Positions 50,745 to 59,537 of a stretch of 64,000 nt of DNA are shown here, one piece after another. Origin of the DNA: Rubripirellula tenax (GTDB taxonomy: Bacteria > Planctomycetota > Planctomycetia > Pirellulales > Pirellulaceae); contig NZ_SJPW01000002.1 of NCBI RefSeq assembly GCF_007860125.1, forward strand, positions 1,217,768-1,281,767, given 5' to 3'. Below the pieces are notes generated by a model. That model was not told the DNA's origin and made no database searches. It worked only from the letters and a program-made list of their open reading frames with translations. The translations under genes were made by a program, and so were the position numbers. How positions within the stretch are numbered: position 1 is the first letter of the stretch; each line of letters opens with the position of its first letter.

Positions 50745-50766
50745 CGCTTAACGGAACGATGGCTTC

Positions 50767-52041
50767 CTACGAGCCAATTTCAACGATCAAGATCTGTTTG
50801 AATTTGGCGTCGGTGGTTGGGTCGTGCCCCTGGATCATCAGCGTGCCGGGCTCGACTCGCAAACCTTTTCGTGGGTTCTCGTCAGGCTTGCGGTCATCAA
50901 ACCAATTGCTGACTTGAATCCCGGCAACCCATGCCGCAATCTTTTCTCCATGCGCCACCAACAGCAGCGATGTCCATTGATCGGCTTCGCCAGCGACGAC
51001 GCGAGCATCTTGTCGTTTAAAGATTCCGCCGGTCCCCGTATCGGCCGGTGCCAACGGATTGCCGTCTTTGATTTCGTTGGACAATTGGCATTCATAACCC
51101 ATCATTTCGGCGCCCGGGATGCAGCGAAAAAAGATACCGGAATTCATTTCGACAGCCGCCAACCGATACTCGGCCAACAATACAAAGTCGGCGCAAGTAT
51201 CTTTGGATTCCAATTGCGTCCGCCCGCCTTTGACAAGCAGTTCACCGTCGCCGTTCACAGTGAATTCCCCGGGCATCTTGGGGTACTTGGTCCACTTGGA
51301 AAGTTCTTCATCGATCAGCGAACTCATCCCCAACGGTTTCAATCGAATATTGCGAAATGCGACGCGACCCGAATTGTGTTGCAGTCCGATTCGTCCGATA
51401 CCAAGCCCGATCGAATCGGTGTATTCGTTCACCAATTTCCCGTCGATGCTGACCTTCAAATCATTGCCGTCCATCACCATCGTCATCGTCCGCCAATCGC
51501 CCTTGACCGCGTCGTTGGTATCGCCGTCGGCTTTCTGGCGGCCTACGATTCCGGCGGTGGGAAAGGGATTGTCGTTCGGCGCGATATTGACTTCGTAACA
51601 ATCCAATTTCGGGTCTTCGGGTTCAAGTGGCGTGCGCAAAAACACGCCGCTGTTGGTCGTTGCATCGGCATCGAATTCCAAAGTCAGCTCAAAGTCTTTC
51701 CATGGCACCGCTGTGCAGAGCAGGCATTTCGCGCCGTCGTCCACCACAATGCTGCCGTCCTCGACTCGCCAGTTCGCCGCACCCGTGATTTCCCAACCGT
51801 AGAGCGTGTGGCCGTCGAACAAACGGATCCACCCTTCGGACGCTTCCGATTCCGGCAGCCGCGCCGCCAACAATTCTTCGGCGCTGGCTTCGTAGGTCTG
51901 TGGCGCGATCGGAGCCTTTGGCACGCTCGCCGCTTCGACGTCTGCTGTCTTCGCTACTGGCTCGGTTTCCGACTTTTTCGAACAACCGACAATCGTCACG
52001 GTAACGACCATCATGACGATCAGAAAATCCTTGCTCTTCAT
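50767..52041 (-). CDS. lipoprotein with two DUF1080 (LamG-like) domains
   Basis: This 424-residue protein starts at ATG 52041 (MKSKDFLIVMMVVTVTIVGC); the hydrophobic segment ends in a lipobox Cys. Two DUF1080 repeats follow. The first (~60-235) has GWIRLFDGHTLYGWEITGAA, NSGVFLRTP and a WRTMTMVMDGNDLKVSIDGK strand, and the second (~245-424) has SGIFFRCIPG, GYECQLSNEIKDGNP, TGGIF and DQWTSLLLVAHGEKIAAWV. DUF1080 (3-keto-disaccharide hydrolase type) modules are abundant in planctomycetes and bind or act on sugars. Substrate unknown. Confidence 0.88.
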   Translation of the reverse strand: MKSKDFLIVMMVVTVTIVGCSKKSETEPVAKTADVEAASVPKAPIAPQTYEASAEELLAARLPESEASEGWIRLFDGHTLYGWEITGAANWRVEDGSIVVDDGAKCLLCTAVPWKDFELTLEFDADATTNSGVFLRTPLEPEDPKLDCYEVNIAPNDNPFPTAGIVGRQKADGDTNDAVKGDWRTMTMVMDGNDLKVSIDGKLVNEYTDSIGLGIGRIGLQHNSGRVAFRNIRLKPLGMSSLIDEELSKWTKYPKMPGEFTVNGDGELLVKGGRTQLESKDTCADFVLLAEYRLAAVEMNSGIFFRCIPGAEMMGYECQLSNEIKDGNPLAPADTGTGGIFKRQDARVVAGEADQWTSLLLVAHGEKIAAWVAGIQVSNWFDDRKPDENPRKGLRVEPGTLMIQGHDPTTDAKFKQILIVEIGS

Positions 52042-52189
52042 TCTAAAAATCAATGGATACATTTCGTTAAAAACAAGCGAGAAAATGGTTTTGAATATCA
52101 TCAGTGAAACGGGTTTCCGGCACGACAACCATGCGTTGATATCCGCCGCTGACGGCTAACGTTTGGTGTGTGGTCGGACTGCTTTTGCT

Positions 52190-53356
52190 CTAGTAGTTGT
52201 ATCGATCGAAGTACTCGCCCCAGGCATCGCGAATCATGGATTCGGTCTCGGGCGCCAAGTTGTGTTTGTTGGGTTGATAGTCGCGATGTTCGGCTTCAAC
52301 CCAAGATTCGATCACCGATTGAACGGCGCCAAAGTCGCTCAGGTGCAAGGTCCCGTAAATGGTTGCGAGTGTCGCCACGGGATCCGCGACTAGATCTTCG
52401 TAGCGAACATCGATCAAACGACCGGCGGGCAATTGATCTCGATCACGGTGAAACGATTTGTACATCCGCTCGAAGCACTCGATAACGTAGGCTTCGTCGT
52501 TTTCACCATGAGGTTTTTGCAGGGCTTGGACTTCATCGAGCCCCTGCCACAATCGCACCGTCGATGGGAACAACTCGCGCGGGTCGCGTGTGATGTGAAT
52601 GAACTTGGCGTCCGGGAACTCACGTGCCAACGCAGCGATGCGCCCAGTGTGGGTGGGGCTCTTGATGATCAACGGACGCCCCGTCGATTCGCTGACACAA
52701 ACCAGAAACCGATGAAGTGCCGTCATCCAAGACTTCACGTCGGCATCTGAGACGCCATCGAAATCCAGATAGTCCAGATCGGTGGGTGCTTCGTTCGGAA
52801 ATGCGATTCGGCGATAGGGCGACGGCACGCCAAGCGTCAGGATCGCAAACTCGTCTTCCTGGGGTCGATCCCAGCCCGCCTCCATGTTGTCCATCGGCCG
52901 TTTACCCGGCAGCAGCCAGCCCGCGAATCGGCGGAAGAACCACTGGGACACCAGAAAGTGCTGGGGGGCAAAACACTGGTAGGTAGAGGGGCTGCTGAGT
53001 CGTTCGTCGCGCACCATCAACTCGTGCAGCAGCGTCGTGCCGCTGCGCCAATGTCCGACAATGAACACGGGCGGACCGTGCAATTCGGCCTGGGCCAGCT
53101 GATTTCGGAACAAGAGCCACTGCAGCCCCGCCAAAATCGTGTTCACCGGCGTCGCCAAAGTGACGCCGATCAGAATTCCGTAGCGCGACGGATGAATGCG
53201 AAAATGGCGGCTTCGGAGCAGATTCCACCACGTTCCGGGACGCATTCCGTGCCAAAAACGCGGCGAATAGAACGGATATCGATGGAAATCGCCTCCGCTG
53301 CGGGGCGGCTTCGAAGCTGCGGTTTTTGTGCTTTGCGAGGCCTGCGGACGAGTCAT
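52190..53356 (-). CDS. sulfotransferase family protein
   Basis: This 388-residue protein starts at ATG 53356 (MTRPQASQSTKT). The PAPS 5'-phosphosulfate loop is FIVGHWRSGTTLLHELM, and the 3'-phosphate site is FIHITRDPRELFPSTVRLW, as in the Sulfotransfer_3 type family. LIIKSPTHTGRIAAL supplies a conserved Lys/His region, and the C-terminal YEDLVADPVATLATIYGTL matches family end blocks. A hydrophobic stretch (GILIGVTLATPVNTILAGLQ) near residue 60 could attach it to a membrane. The acceptor, perhaps an exopolysaccharide or lipid, cannot be told. Confidence 0.9.
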   Translation of the reverse strand: MTRPQASQSTKTAASKPPRSGGDFHRYPFYSPRFWHGMRPGTWWNLLRSRHFRIHPSRYGILIGVTLATPVNTILAGLQWLLFRNQLAQAELHGPPVFIVGHWRSGTTLLHELMVRDERLSSPSTYQCFAPQHFLVSQWFFRRFAGWLLPGKRPMDNMEAGWDRPQEDEFAILTLGVPSPYRRIAFPNEAPTDLDYLDFDGVSDADVKSWMTALHRFLVCVSESTGRPLIIKSPTHTGRIAALAREFPDAKFIHITRDPRELFPSTVRLWQGLDEVQALQKPHGENDEAYVIECFERMYKSFHRDRDQLPAGRLIDVRYEDLVADPVATLATIYGTLHLSDFGAVQSVIESWVEAEHRDYQPNKHNLAPETESMIRDAWGEYFDRYNY

Positions 53357-53528
53357 TGGCAGAAAGATTTTTCGCTTGCGAAGAGATGGGGTGGAACCAA
53401 ACGACCGCAATCACTGTAGTTGACTACCGTGATATCGGGCAGCGGGATAGGTTGTTGGCGTTTTACCGCATCCACTGCGGCCATCCAAACGAATTTATGC
53501 TGATCCGTTGCTCTGACCCCCGACCAAG

Positions 53529-53858
53529 ATGACTTCGCCATCCCAGCCGACCGAAGAACTGTCGATCGCCGACTTACAGCGGCACATTCATCAAATGTAC
53601 TTTGAAAAAGACGTTGCTCGCGGAGTCGACGGCACGTTCATGTGGTTGATGGAAGAAGTCGGCGAATTGGCGTCGGCCCTGCGAGGCAACGACAAACAGA
53701 ATCTAGCGGAAGAGTTTGCCGACGTGATCGCATGGCTGGCCACGATCGCGAACGTCGCCGGTGTCGATCTGAACGCGGCGTTGGTGGCCAAGTATGGACA
53801 CGGGTGCCCCGGATGCAAGCGATTGGTTTGCGAGTGCCCCAACTCCGAAAAGCCGTGA
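53529..53858 (+). CDS. MazG-like NTP pyrophosphohydrolase with C-terminal Cys cluster
   Basis: This 109-residue all-alpha protein has the metal-binding motifs of the MazG superfamily: LMEEVGELASAL (Glu42, Glu43, Glu46) and LAEEFADVIAWL (Glu61, Glu62, Asp65). A short C-terminal extension contains four cysteines (C93, C96, C101, C103) in HGCPGCKRLVCECP, probably a zinc site. It likely hydrolyses non-canonical or excess nucleoside triphosphates. It is divergent from the sulfotransferase gene and 47 bases before the next gene. Confidence 0.88.
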   Translation: MTSPSQPTEELSIADLQRHIHQMYFEKDVARGVDGTFMWLMEEVGELASALRGNDKQNLAEEFADVIAWLATIANVAGVDLNAALVAKYGHGCPGCKRLVCECPNSEKP

Positions 53859-53905
53859 TACCCTTGGCTACTCTTTCCGAACACCCGATCGACGACGGTA
53901 ACCCG

Positions 53906-56212
53906 ATGCGTGCTTTCCAACCCACCCGATCACGGCCCCGGCGATGGTGTGCCTGCCTTCGACGCGGCCCGTGGACGATTGTGTGGGCGGCATTGATGAT
54001 GATCGCAGGCGTCAACGCTTCTGCAGAACAGCTTGAGTATTCCGTCGGCATCAACGGTCATTACCGAGTCGGCCGCTGGATCGGCATTCGCACACCCGTC
54101 GATGCCGCCGTCACCGCCATCGAAACTCGCGACGGCGATGGTGTCCAAGTTCGATACGAGCGAAGTGAAGTTGCACCCGGCGAGACGTCGTCCTACGCAT
54201 GGACGTACGTGATCCCGGGCAGCGAAGCGGCACCGTTGGTGATGTTGGCCGGCGAGGATTCGGCAGGTGACGCCGCACCGTCGTACAAAACCCTGTTATC
54301 CGCCCGTTTGCCAACGCAGGGTTCGCCATCGGACGGACCGGCGATGATCCCCCTTTCGATGCCGTGGGTGTTGGTACTGGGTGATCCCTTGGGGATCGAC
54401 GAAATTGGCGTCAACCGGATCCTGGATCGCGACGGCGCGATCGCCGTCACGCGGCCGACGTCCGCCGAAGCGATGCCCAACTCGGTTTTGGGGTTGGACG
54501 GGATCGATTTGATCGTCATCAACAGCAGCGGCAGCGAACTGCTGTCTCAATTGGATGATCGACAACGACAAGCCATCGCCCAGTGGATTCGAGACGGCGG
54601 CAAGGCGTTTTTGACGCTGGGCAAGCAGTCCGACGAATTGCTGACTGCCGCGCCGTGGCTTGGGGAACTCTTGCCGATCGATTCGATCTCCACGACCACC
54701 ATTGATCCCGCGGGCGTGGAAACGTACACGTCAAGCCAATCTCCGCTGCAACCTTTTGTCGGCGTCCGACTGCCCAAAGATCGCGGCGACGTCATGATCA
54801 TGGGACGCTCCACGCGGCGGGTCAGTACTCCGATCGCGTCACGGTACATCGTCGGATTCGGAACCGTCGTCGTCGTTGCCGCAGATTTAGAATCGGAACA
54901 GTTCGCGACGTGGCCGGAACGCATGGACCTGATCACGCGTTTGGCGGGGTCCGCGATCGGTATCGAGGAACGCGGGAAGGAACGGTCGGGACAATCAACC
55001 GCCTACAACGACTTGGCCGGTCAAACGCGAGCGGTATTGGACCAGTTTTCGATCCAGCGTCGGTTCAACTTCTCGGTACTCGCTTTGGCGATGATGGCGT
55101 TGGTCGCATTGATCGGTCCGTTGGATTACCTGCTGATCAACCGAGTCTTCGGCAAGCCTTTGCTGGGATGGTTAACGTTCCCGATTGTGGCCATCGGATT
55201 GTCGCTGCTGATGGCATCCCAGTCGACGATCGCGCCGCCGGCCCAAGCCGGTTTGGCTGCAACCGCCCAAACGGCTTCAACGTCTGACGGCAACGCAGGA
55301 ACCAGCACGGGTCATGAAACGGTGCGATGTAATCGAATCGAGATTGTGGACGTGGATTCGATAGCCGGCGTTGGTCGCGGATACTCGATCAACTACGTTT
55401 ACACACACGATGCGTCCCGATTCGACGTCGACATTTCCAAATCGCCGTCGTTGCAATCGCTCGCGCCGGAAGCCTTGCAGTCGCGAACGGCACCCTTCGG
55501 CTATCCGGGTGAATCGTTCGGCGGAATCCAAATTTCGATCGAAGACGCGCGACTGCCTGTCTATGACGTCGCGTTTCGCAAACAGGACGACCGCGTCAGC
55601 AGTTGGCTTCGCGGGCTGCCGTTGGCGCCGCGAAGCAGCAAAGGCTTTTTCAGCGACACGACATTCCAGCCGAAACTAAACGACGTTACCGTGCTAGAAC
55701 GAAGGCCAGGCAGCGAATTGCTGCAGGGCGACTTGGTCAACCCGCTGCCGTTTGACCTTCTAGACGCAAAGCTGGTTTTTCGGAACTGGGCGTATCTGTT
55801 GCCGACTCGATTTCGTGCCGGCGAACGCATTGCCGATGTGGGAAAGCTAAGGCAAAAAAACTTCCGTTGGTTACTCAGTCGCCAAAAGGCACTCGAGAGT
55901 TCGACAGAGACGCAGGCCTGGGATCCGTCGGCGAAGAACTCACCGACGCGAGTCGCCGAAATGTTGATGTTCCACGGCGCGACCGGCGGCAGCCAATACA
56001 CAAACCTACAGAACCATCCGCTCGGTGAACTGGACCTCAGCGATACGCTCAACGACGACCAGTGCATTCTGTACGGTCGGTTGGATAAGCCGTTGACGAC
56101 AGTCCGATTGACCGACGCGAACGAATCCCATGACACCGCTGCCTTCACGCCCGCAGGCGACAAATTGACGATGATTCGCGTGATCATGCCCGTCATCGCG
56201 AAGACTCGTTAA
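53906..56212 (+). CDS. exported/membrane protein with glutamine-amidotransferase-like region
   Basis: This 768-residue protein starts at ATG 53906 (MRAFQPTRSRPRRWCACLRR), followed by a signal helix. Residues ~150-260 contain GLDGIDLIVINSSGSELLSQ and QWIRDGGKAFLTLGKQSDEL, resembling the class-I glutamine amidotransferase-like fold of GldG-type proteins, without its catalytic Cys. Two adjacent helices lie at ~395-455 (SVLALAMMALVALIGPLDYL and a later one). The rest is a large periplasmic beta-rich region. An ABC ATPase follows after 40 bases. It may be the membrane component of an exporter or of a gliding-like system; no ABC-2 permease is seen. Confidence 0.7.
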   Translation: MRAFQPTRSRPRRWCACLRRGPWTIVWAALMMIAGVNASAEQLEYSVGINGHYRVGRWIGIRTPVDAAVTAIETRDGDGVQVRYERSEVAPGETSSYAWTYVIPGSEAAPLVMLAGEDSAGDAAPSYKTLLSARLPTQGSPSDGPAMIPLSMPWVLVLGDPLGIDEIGVNRILDRDGAIAVTRPTSAEAMPNSVLGLDGIDLIVINSSGSELLSQLDDRQRQAIAQWIRDGGKAFLTLGKQSDELLTAAPWLGELLPIDSISTTTIDPAGVETYTSSQSPLQPFVGVRLPKDRGDVMIMGRSTRRVSTPIASRYIVGFGTVVVVAADLESEQFATWPERMDLITRLAGSAIGIEERGKERSGQSTAYNDLAGQTRAVLDQFSIQRRFNFSVLALAMMALVALIGPLDYLLINRVFGKPLLGWLTFPIVAIGLSLLMASQSTIAPPAQAGLAATAQTASTSDGNAGTSTGHETVRCNRIEIVDVDSIAGVGRGYSINYVYTHDASRFDVDISKSPSLQSLAPEALQSRTAPFGYPGESFGGIQISIEDARLPVYDVAFRKQDDRVSSWLRGLPLAPRSSKGFFSDTTFQPKLNDVTVLERRPGSELLQGDLVNPLPFDLLDAKLVFRNWAYLLPTRFRAGERIADVGKLRQKNFRWLLSRQKALESSTETQAWDPSAKNSPTRVAEMLMFHGATGGSQYTNLQNHPLGELDLSDTLNDDQCILYGRLDKPLTTVRLTDANESHDTAAFTPAGDKLTMIRVIMPVIAKTR

Positions 56213-56252
56213 CGCTCAAAGACCACCACTACTTCATCGGTAAATATCGATC

Positions 56253-57191
56253 GTGATCAAGACCGCCGACCTGACGAAAAAATATGGCGATGCGTTCGCC
56301 ATCAAGAGTATCGACCTGGATCTTCAGGCCGGTGACCTGTTCGGTTTCATCGGGCCTAACGGCGCGGGGAAAACGACGACGATGCGAATCATCGCGACGC
56401 TACTGGAACCCAGTTGGGGCGAAGCGTATGTGTGTGGTCATAGCGTTCACACCGCTCCCAAAGAGATTCGTCGCTTGGTCGGTTACATGCCCGACTTCTT
56501 TGGCGTGTACGACGACATGACGGTGGTCGAGTATCTGGAGTTCTTCGCCGCCAGCTATCGCATCACAGGCGAAGCACGCCGAAAACGCGTTGACGAAATG
56601 CTGGACGTCGTCGACTTGGATTTCAAACGGGACGCCTACGCCAACACACTGTCGCGAGGCCAAACGCAGCGACTGGGGCTGGCGCGGACATTGTTGCACG
56701 ACCCTCAAGTGTTGTTGCTGGACGAACCGCTTTCGGGATTGGACCCGCGGGCCCGGATCGAGATGCGGAACCTGCTTCGCAAACTCGGCGAGATGGGAAA
56801 GACGATCATCGTCAGCAGTCACATTTTGCCGGAACTTGCAGACGTCTGTAACAAGGTCGGCATCATCGACAAAGGCGAACTGAAACAGAATGCGACCAAG
56901 GCCGAAGTCATTCGCATGGTCCGCCAGCACACGGTGTTGGTGATCCAACCGGCCGACCGCGAAAAGATGACCGCGATTTCGGATTTGCTGACCGGACACC
57001 CGAAGGTCCAGGGCTGCGAGATGGGCGACGGAGTGATGCGAGTCGTTCTTGGCAGCGACGTGGAAGACTACAGCGATCTGCCGAAACTGTTGATTCAAAA
57101 CGACATCGATCTGCGGCGTTTTAGCGAAGAAGAACTTGACCTCGAATCCGCCTTCATGGCGTTGACCAAAGGTACCAGCAACCGCATGTAG
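56253..57191 (+). CDS. ABC transporter ATP-binding protein
   Basis: This 312-residue ATPase starts at GTG 56253. Walker A is GPNGAGKTTTMRII, the Q-loop region is VGYMPDFFGVYDDMT, the signature is TLSRGQTQRLGLA (Arg in place of the usual Gly of LSGGQ), Walker B is VLLLDEPLSGLDP, and the switch His is in VSSHILPELAD. The C-terminal ~80 residues form a small accessory domain. It follows the large membrane protein at 53906. No permease gene follows; a PEP-CTERM gene is next, so the transport partner is either the 768-residue protein or encoded elsewhere. Confidence 0.9.
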   Translation: MIKTADLTKKYGDAFAIKSIDLDLQAGDLFGFIGPNGAGKTTTMRIIATLLEPSWGEAYVCGHSVHTAPKEIRRLVGYMPDFFGVYDDMTVVEYLEFFAASYRITGEARRKRVDEMLDVVDLDFKRDAYANTLSRGQTQRLGLARTLLHDPQVLLLDEPLSGLDPRARIEMRNLLRKLGEMGKTIIVSSHILPELADVCNKVGIIDKGELKQNATKAEVIRMVRQHTVLVIQPADREKMTAISDLLTGHPKVQGCEMGDGVMRVVLGSDVEDYSDLPKLLIQNDIDLRRFSEEELDLESAFMALTKGTSNRM

Positions 57192-57326
57192 CGTAAAAGA
57201 ATGCGGCGGCAGGTGCACCCGTCGTGCGATCACGTCCCGTTTGACCTGTAAGGGGGCGAGCAAATACTCTGCAAGGGTGATCCGTTCATTGTTCCCCAAG
57301 CAAGCATCCTTTTTCGGTCGCCGACG

Positions 57327-58070
57327 ATGACACTTCCATTTGCTTTTTTTCGACCGTTGCTGTTCCCACTATTGATTTCGATCGTTGCCCAAACAGGAGC
57401 AACCGGCGCTGAAGTTTTGAATCTTGGGACGGGCGGCAATGCTTCAAGCTGGACGTCGACGGGCGCAGGAGCGGTCAACGCTCCCACCTTTCAAGTCAAC
57501 TTGAACAGCGCCAATGACATCAGCCTGATTTCCAATGGTCAGGCGACGGGCACCTTCACAACTGGTGGTTCATTGGCCGCGTTTGACGGTTTCTATTCGG
57601 CCGAGAACACGTTCGCCATTCCAGCCGGTGCGACGGATGTGCGATTGGATTTCGACGACCTGTTCGGCAACGATCGTGTGGTCCTTCAGCTCAATGGTGT
57701 CGATATTGGCAATTCGACATTCTTTGGCACAACCGGAACTGGGCTGATGCAGTTTCAGTACAACACTCCAGACATCAGCTATACGTTCGACGAAACCGTG
57801 GCGGGATCGGTGACCAGCGGCTTCAACATTGGTGGCCTCAACAGCTTGCGATTGGTCGTCAACAATCATGGATTTGTTGGGATCGATGTACCGACGCAGA
57901 CGTTTTCGTTTCCAGGCGATGCCGTCAATGCGAGAGTGGCGGCAACTGTCACGTTCAGCGCCGTGCCTGAGCCATCATCCATCATGGCGTTGGCAATGGG
58001 TGCAGTTGGACTCGGATTTTGCCGTCGAAGATCAGTACGGAAATTGAAACTGGGAACCCACCTTTTTTGA
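57327..58070 (+). CDS. PEP-CTERM exported protein
   Basis: This 247-residue protein has the signal peptide MTLPFAFFRPLLFPLLISIV. The mature region is Gly/Asn/Thr-rich and beta-structured, with GNDRVVLQLNGVDIGN suggesting a jelly-roll module. The C-terminal sorting signal is AVPEPSSIMALAMGAVGLGF followed by CRRRSVRK, the exosortase-processed tripartite tail. It is monocistronic. Function unknown; such proteins are surface or biofilm components. Confidence 0.88.
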   Translation: MTLPFAFFRPLLFPLLISIVAQTGATGAEVLNLGTGGNASSWTSTGAGAVNAPTFQVNLNSANDISLISNGQATGTFTTGGSLAAFDGFYSAENTFAIPAGATDVRLDFDDLFGNDRVVLQLNGVDIGNSTFFGTTGTGLMQFQYNTPDISYTFDETVAGSVTSGFNIGGLNSLRLVVNNHGFVGIDVPTQTFSFPGDAVNARVAATVTFSAVPEPSSIMALAMGAVGLGFCRRRSVRKLKLGTHLF

Positions 58071-58136
58071 ATTACAATGGCTGCTTGAGCGTCGTCCTTG
58101 TCACGGGGGACAGACCTTCTCACTCAGGCTTTTGCG

Positions 58137-59492
58137 GTGCCCCGACATTGGTTTCTCAAGACGAAGAATGGCCCGTCCGAACCGATCACGTCCAAGACGT
58201 TGATCCGCTTGGTGACGGCCGGCAAGATCAAACCGGGCAGCGGCGTCAGTGCCGACGGCGAAAATTGGTTCAAAGCCGAGAGTATCAGCGGGCTGCCGTT
58301 CCCAAAGGCGCCGCCCAAACGGTACTGGGTCCGGACTCGCGGTGGTGATGCGGGCCCGTTCACGTTGCCGAAACTAGCCAAGCTGGCGGCCGCAGGTCGG
58401 ATCAAACCCGCCGTCATGGTCAGCAGCGATGGCAAACGGTGGAAACAGGCTCAACAGATCAGCGGGCTGACGTTCCCTGCGTCTCCGGTCGCTGTTGCAC
58501 CCAAGGTGAAGAAACAAGCACCACCGGAACGGCCGAAGACTGCGGATCCGACTGCCGACCAGTCAGAGGCTGTCATCGCGAGTCCCGTACTTGAAGATAT
58601 CGTTTCCCCGGCATTGCCTGCGGAACTGCCATCACCAGAGCCGATTGCAATCGCGGAACCGGCTGAAGCCCATGTTCCGGTCTCATTGCCGGATCCAGCT
58701 CCGACTGCCGTCGAGCCCGATGCTGCGACGGACACTCCGGTGCCAGACACTGTCGTCGCTTCAACGCCGCCAGCCGACCTTCCATCACCAGAGCCAACTG
58801 CGATCGCAGAACCAAACGTGATTCCTGATCCGTCTGCGATGCTGGCGGAGGATCCACGTCCACTTTCGGTAACTCCGCGTCCGGTAACTCCGCGTCCTCG
58901 GATCACAGCGGCAGGTTTTCTTCGTGAAGCCGAGTTTGTTCGTCGCTTCGGTGCTCGCGGGCATGTCGATCGCTCGGACAACTCGTCGGTTGCCGTTCAT
59001 GTCCACCCGGCCAGTGCCGTGCGTCCTGCCACAACGATCGTGACCAGTGGACTGAGTGATCGTGCAATGCCTTCGACAGGCGGATCCACGTCGTCGCGAT
59101 GCGAGCTGGTCCTCTACGCCGACCGACCGGCACCCTCGTACATTGAACTACTCCACTGCATCGCCGAAACAACGATTCAAGCCGGATCGTCGATCGGCTA
59201 CGGTTCGACCTACGAGCACGGGTCGCCTTTGTTCGGCTGCGGCGAATTGAATGGATGCCTATTCATGATTCCAAATATTCCGTCGGACTTCGCGATCCGC
59301 AACGCAGTATCGATCGAACAGAACCCACTGCATATGTTGTGGGTGGTTCCCACGACATCGTTGGAACGTGCTTTGATCGCCCGCCAAGGCGTTGCCGTTT
59401 TCTGTCAATGGATGGATCGGTTCGGACACGGTTTGCTGATTGATCCGGATCGACCGTGCATGGTCGAGCGAGCCCGCGCGACGATTCACTAG
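58137..59492 (+). CDS. two GYF_2 domains, Pro-rich linker and SUFU-like C-terminal domain
   Basis: The GTG at 58137 (VPRHWFLKTKNGPSEP) is preferred to TTG 58098, giving 451 residues. Two consecutive GYF_2-type domains occupy ~1-60 and ~63-120: HWFLKTKNGPSEPITSKTL with GKIKPGSGVSADGENWF, and YWVRTRGGDAGPFTLPKLAK with RIKPAVMVSSDGKRW. A ~150-residue Pro/Ala/Glu-rich linker follows. The last ~165 residues resemble the suppressor-of-fused (SUFU) domain: CELVLYADRPAPSYIELLHC, then LHMLWVVPTTSLERALIARQ and DPDRP. Bacterial SUFU domains are often intracellular immunity or binding modules. The fusion is unusual; no signal peptide is present. Confidence 0.72.
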   Translation: MPRHWFLKTKNGPSEPITSKTLIRLVTAGKIKPGSGVSADGENWFKAESISGLPFPKAPPKRYWVRTRGGDAGPFTLPKLAKLAAAGRIKPAVMVSSDGKRWKQAQQISGLTFPASPVAVAPKVKKQAPPERPKTADPTADQSEAVIASPVLEDIVSPALPAELPSPEPIAIAEPAEAHVPVSLPDPAPTAVEPDAATDTPVPDTVVASTPPADLPSPEPTAIAEPNVIPDPSAMLAEDPRPLSVTPRPVTPRPRITAAGFLREAEFVRRFGARGHVDRSDNSSVAVHVHPASAVRPATTIVTSGLSDRAMPSTGGSTSSRCELVLYADRPAPSYIELLHCIAETTIQAGSSIGYGSTYEHGSPLFGCGELNGCLFMIPNIPSDFAIRNAVSIEQNPLHMLWVVPTTSLERALIARQGVAVFCQWMDRFGHGLLIDPDRPCMVERARATIH

Positions 59493-59537
59493 CCGTGCGA
59501 TTCATTAGACGTAGCGAAAGCAAAATAGCACCCGCCG

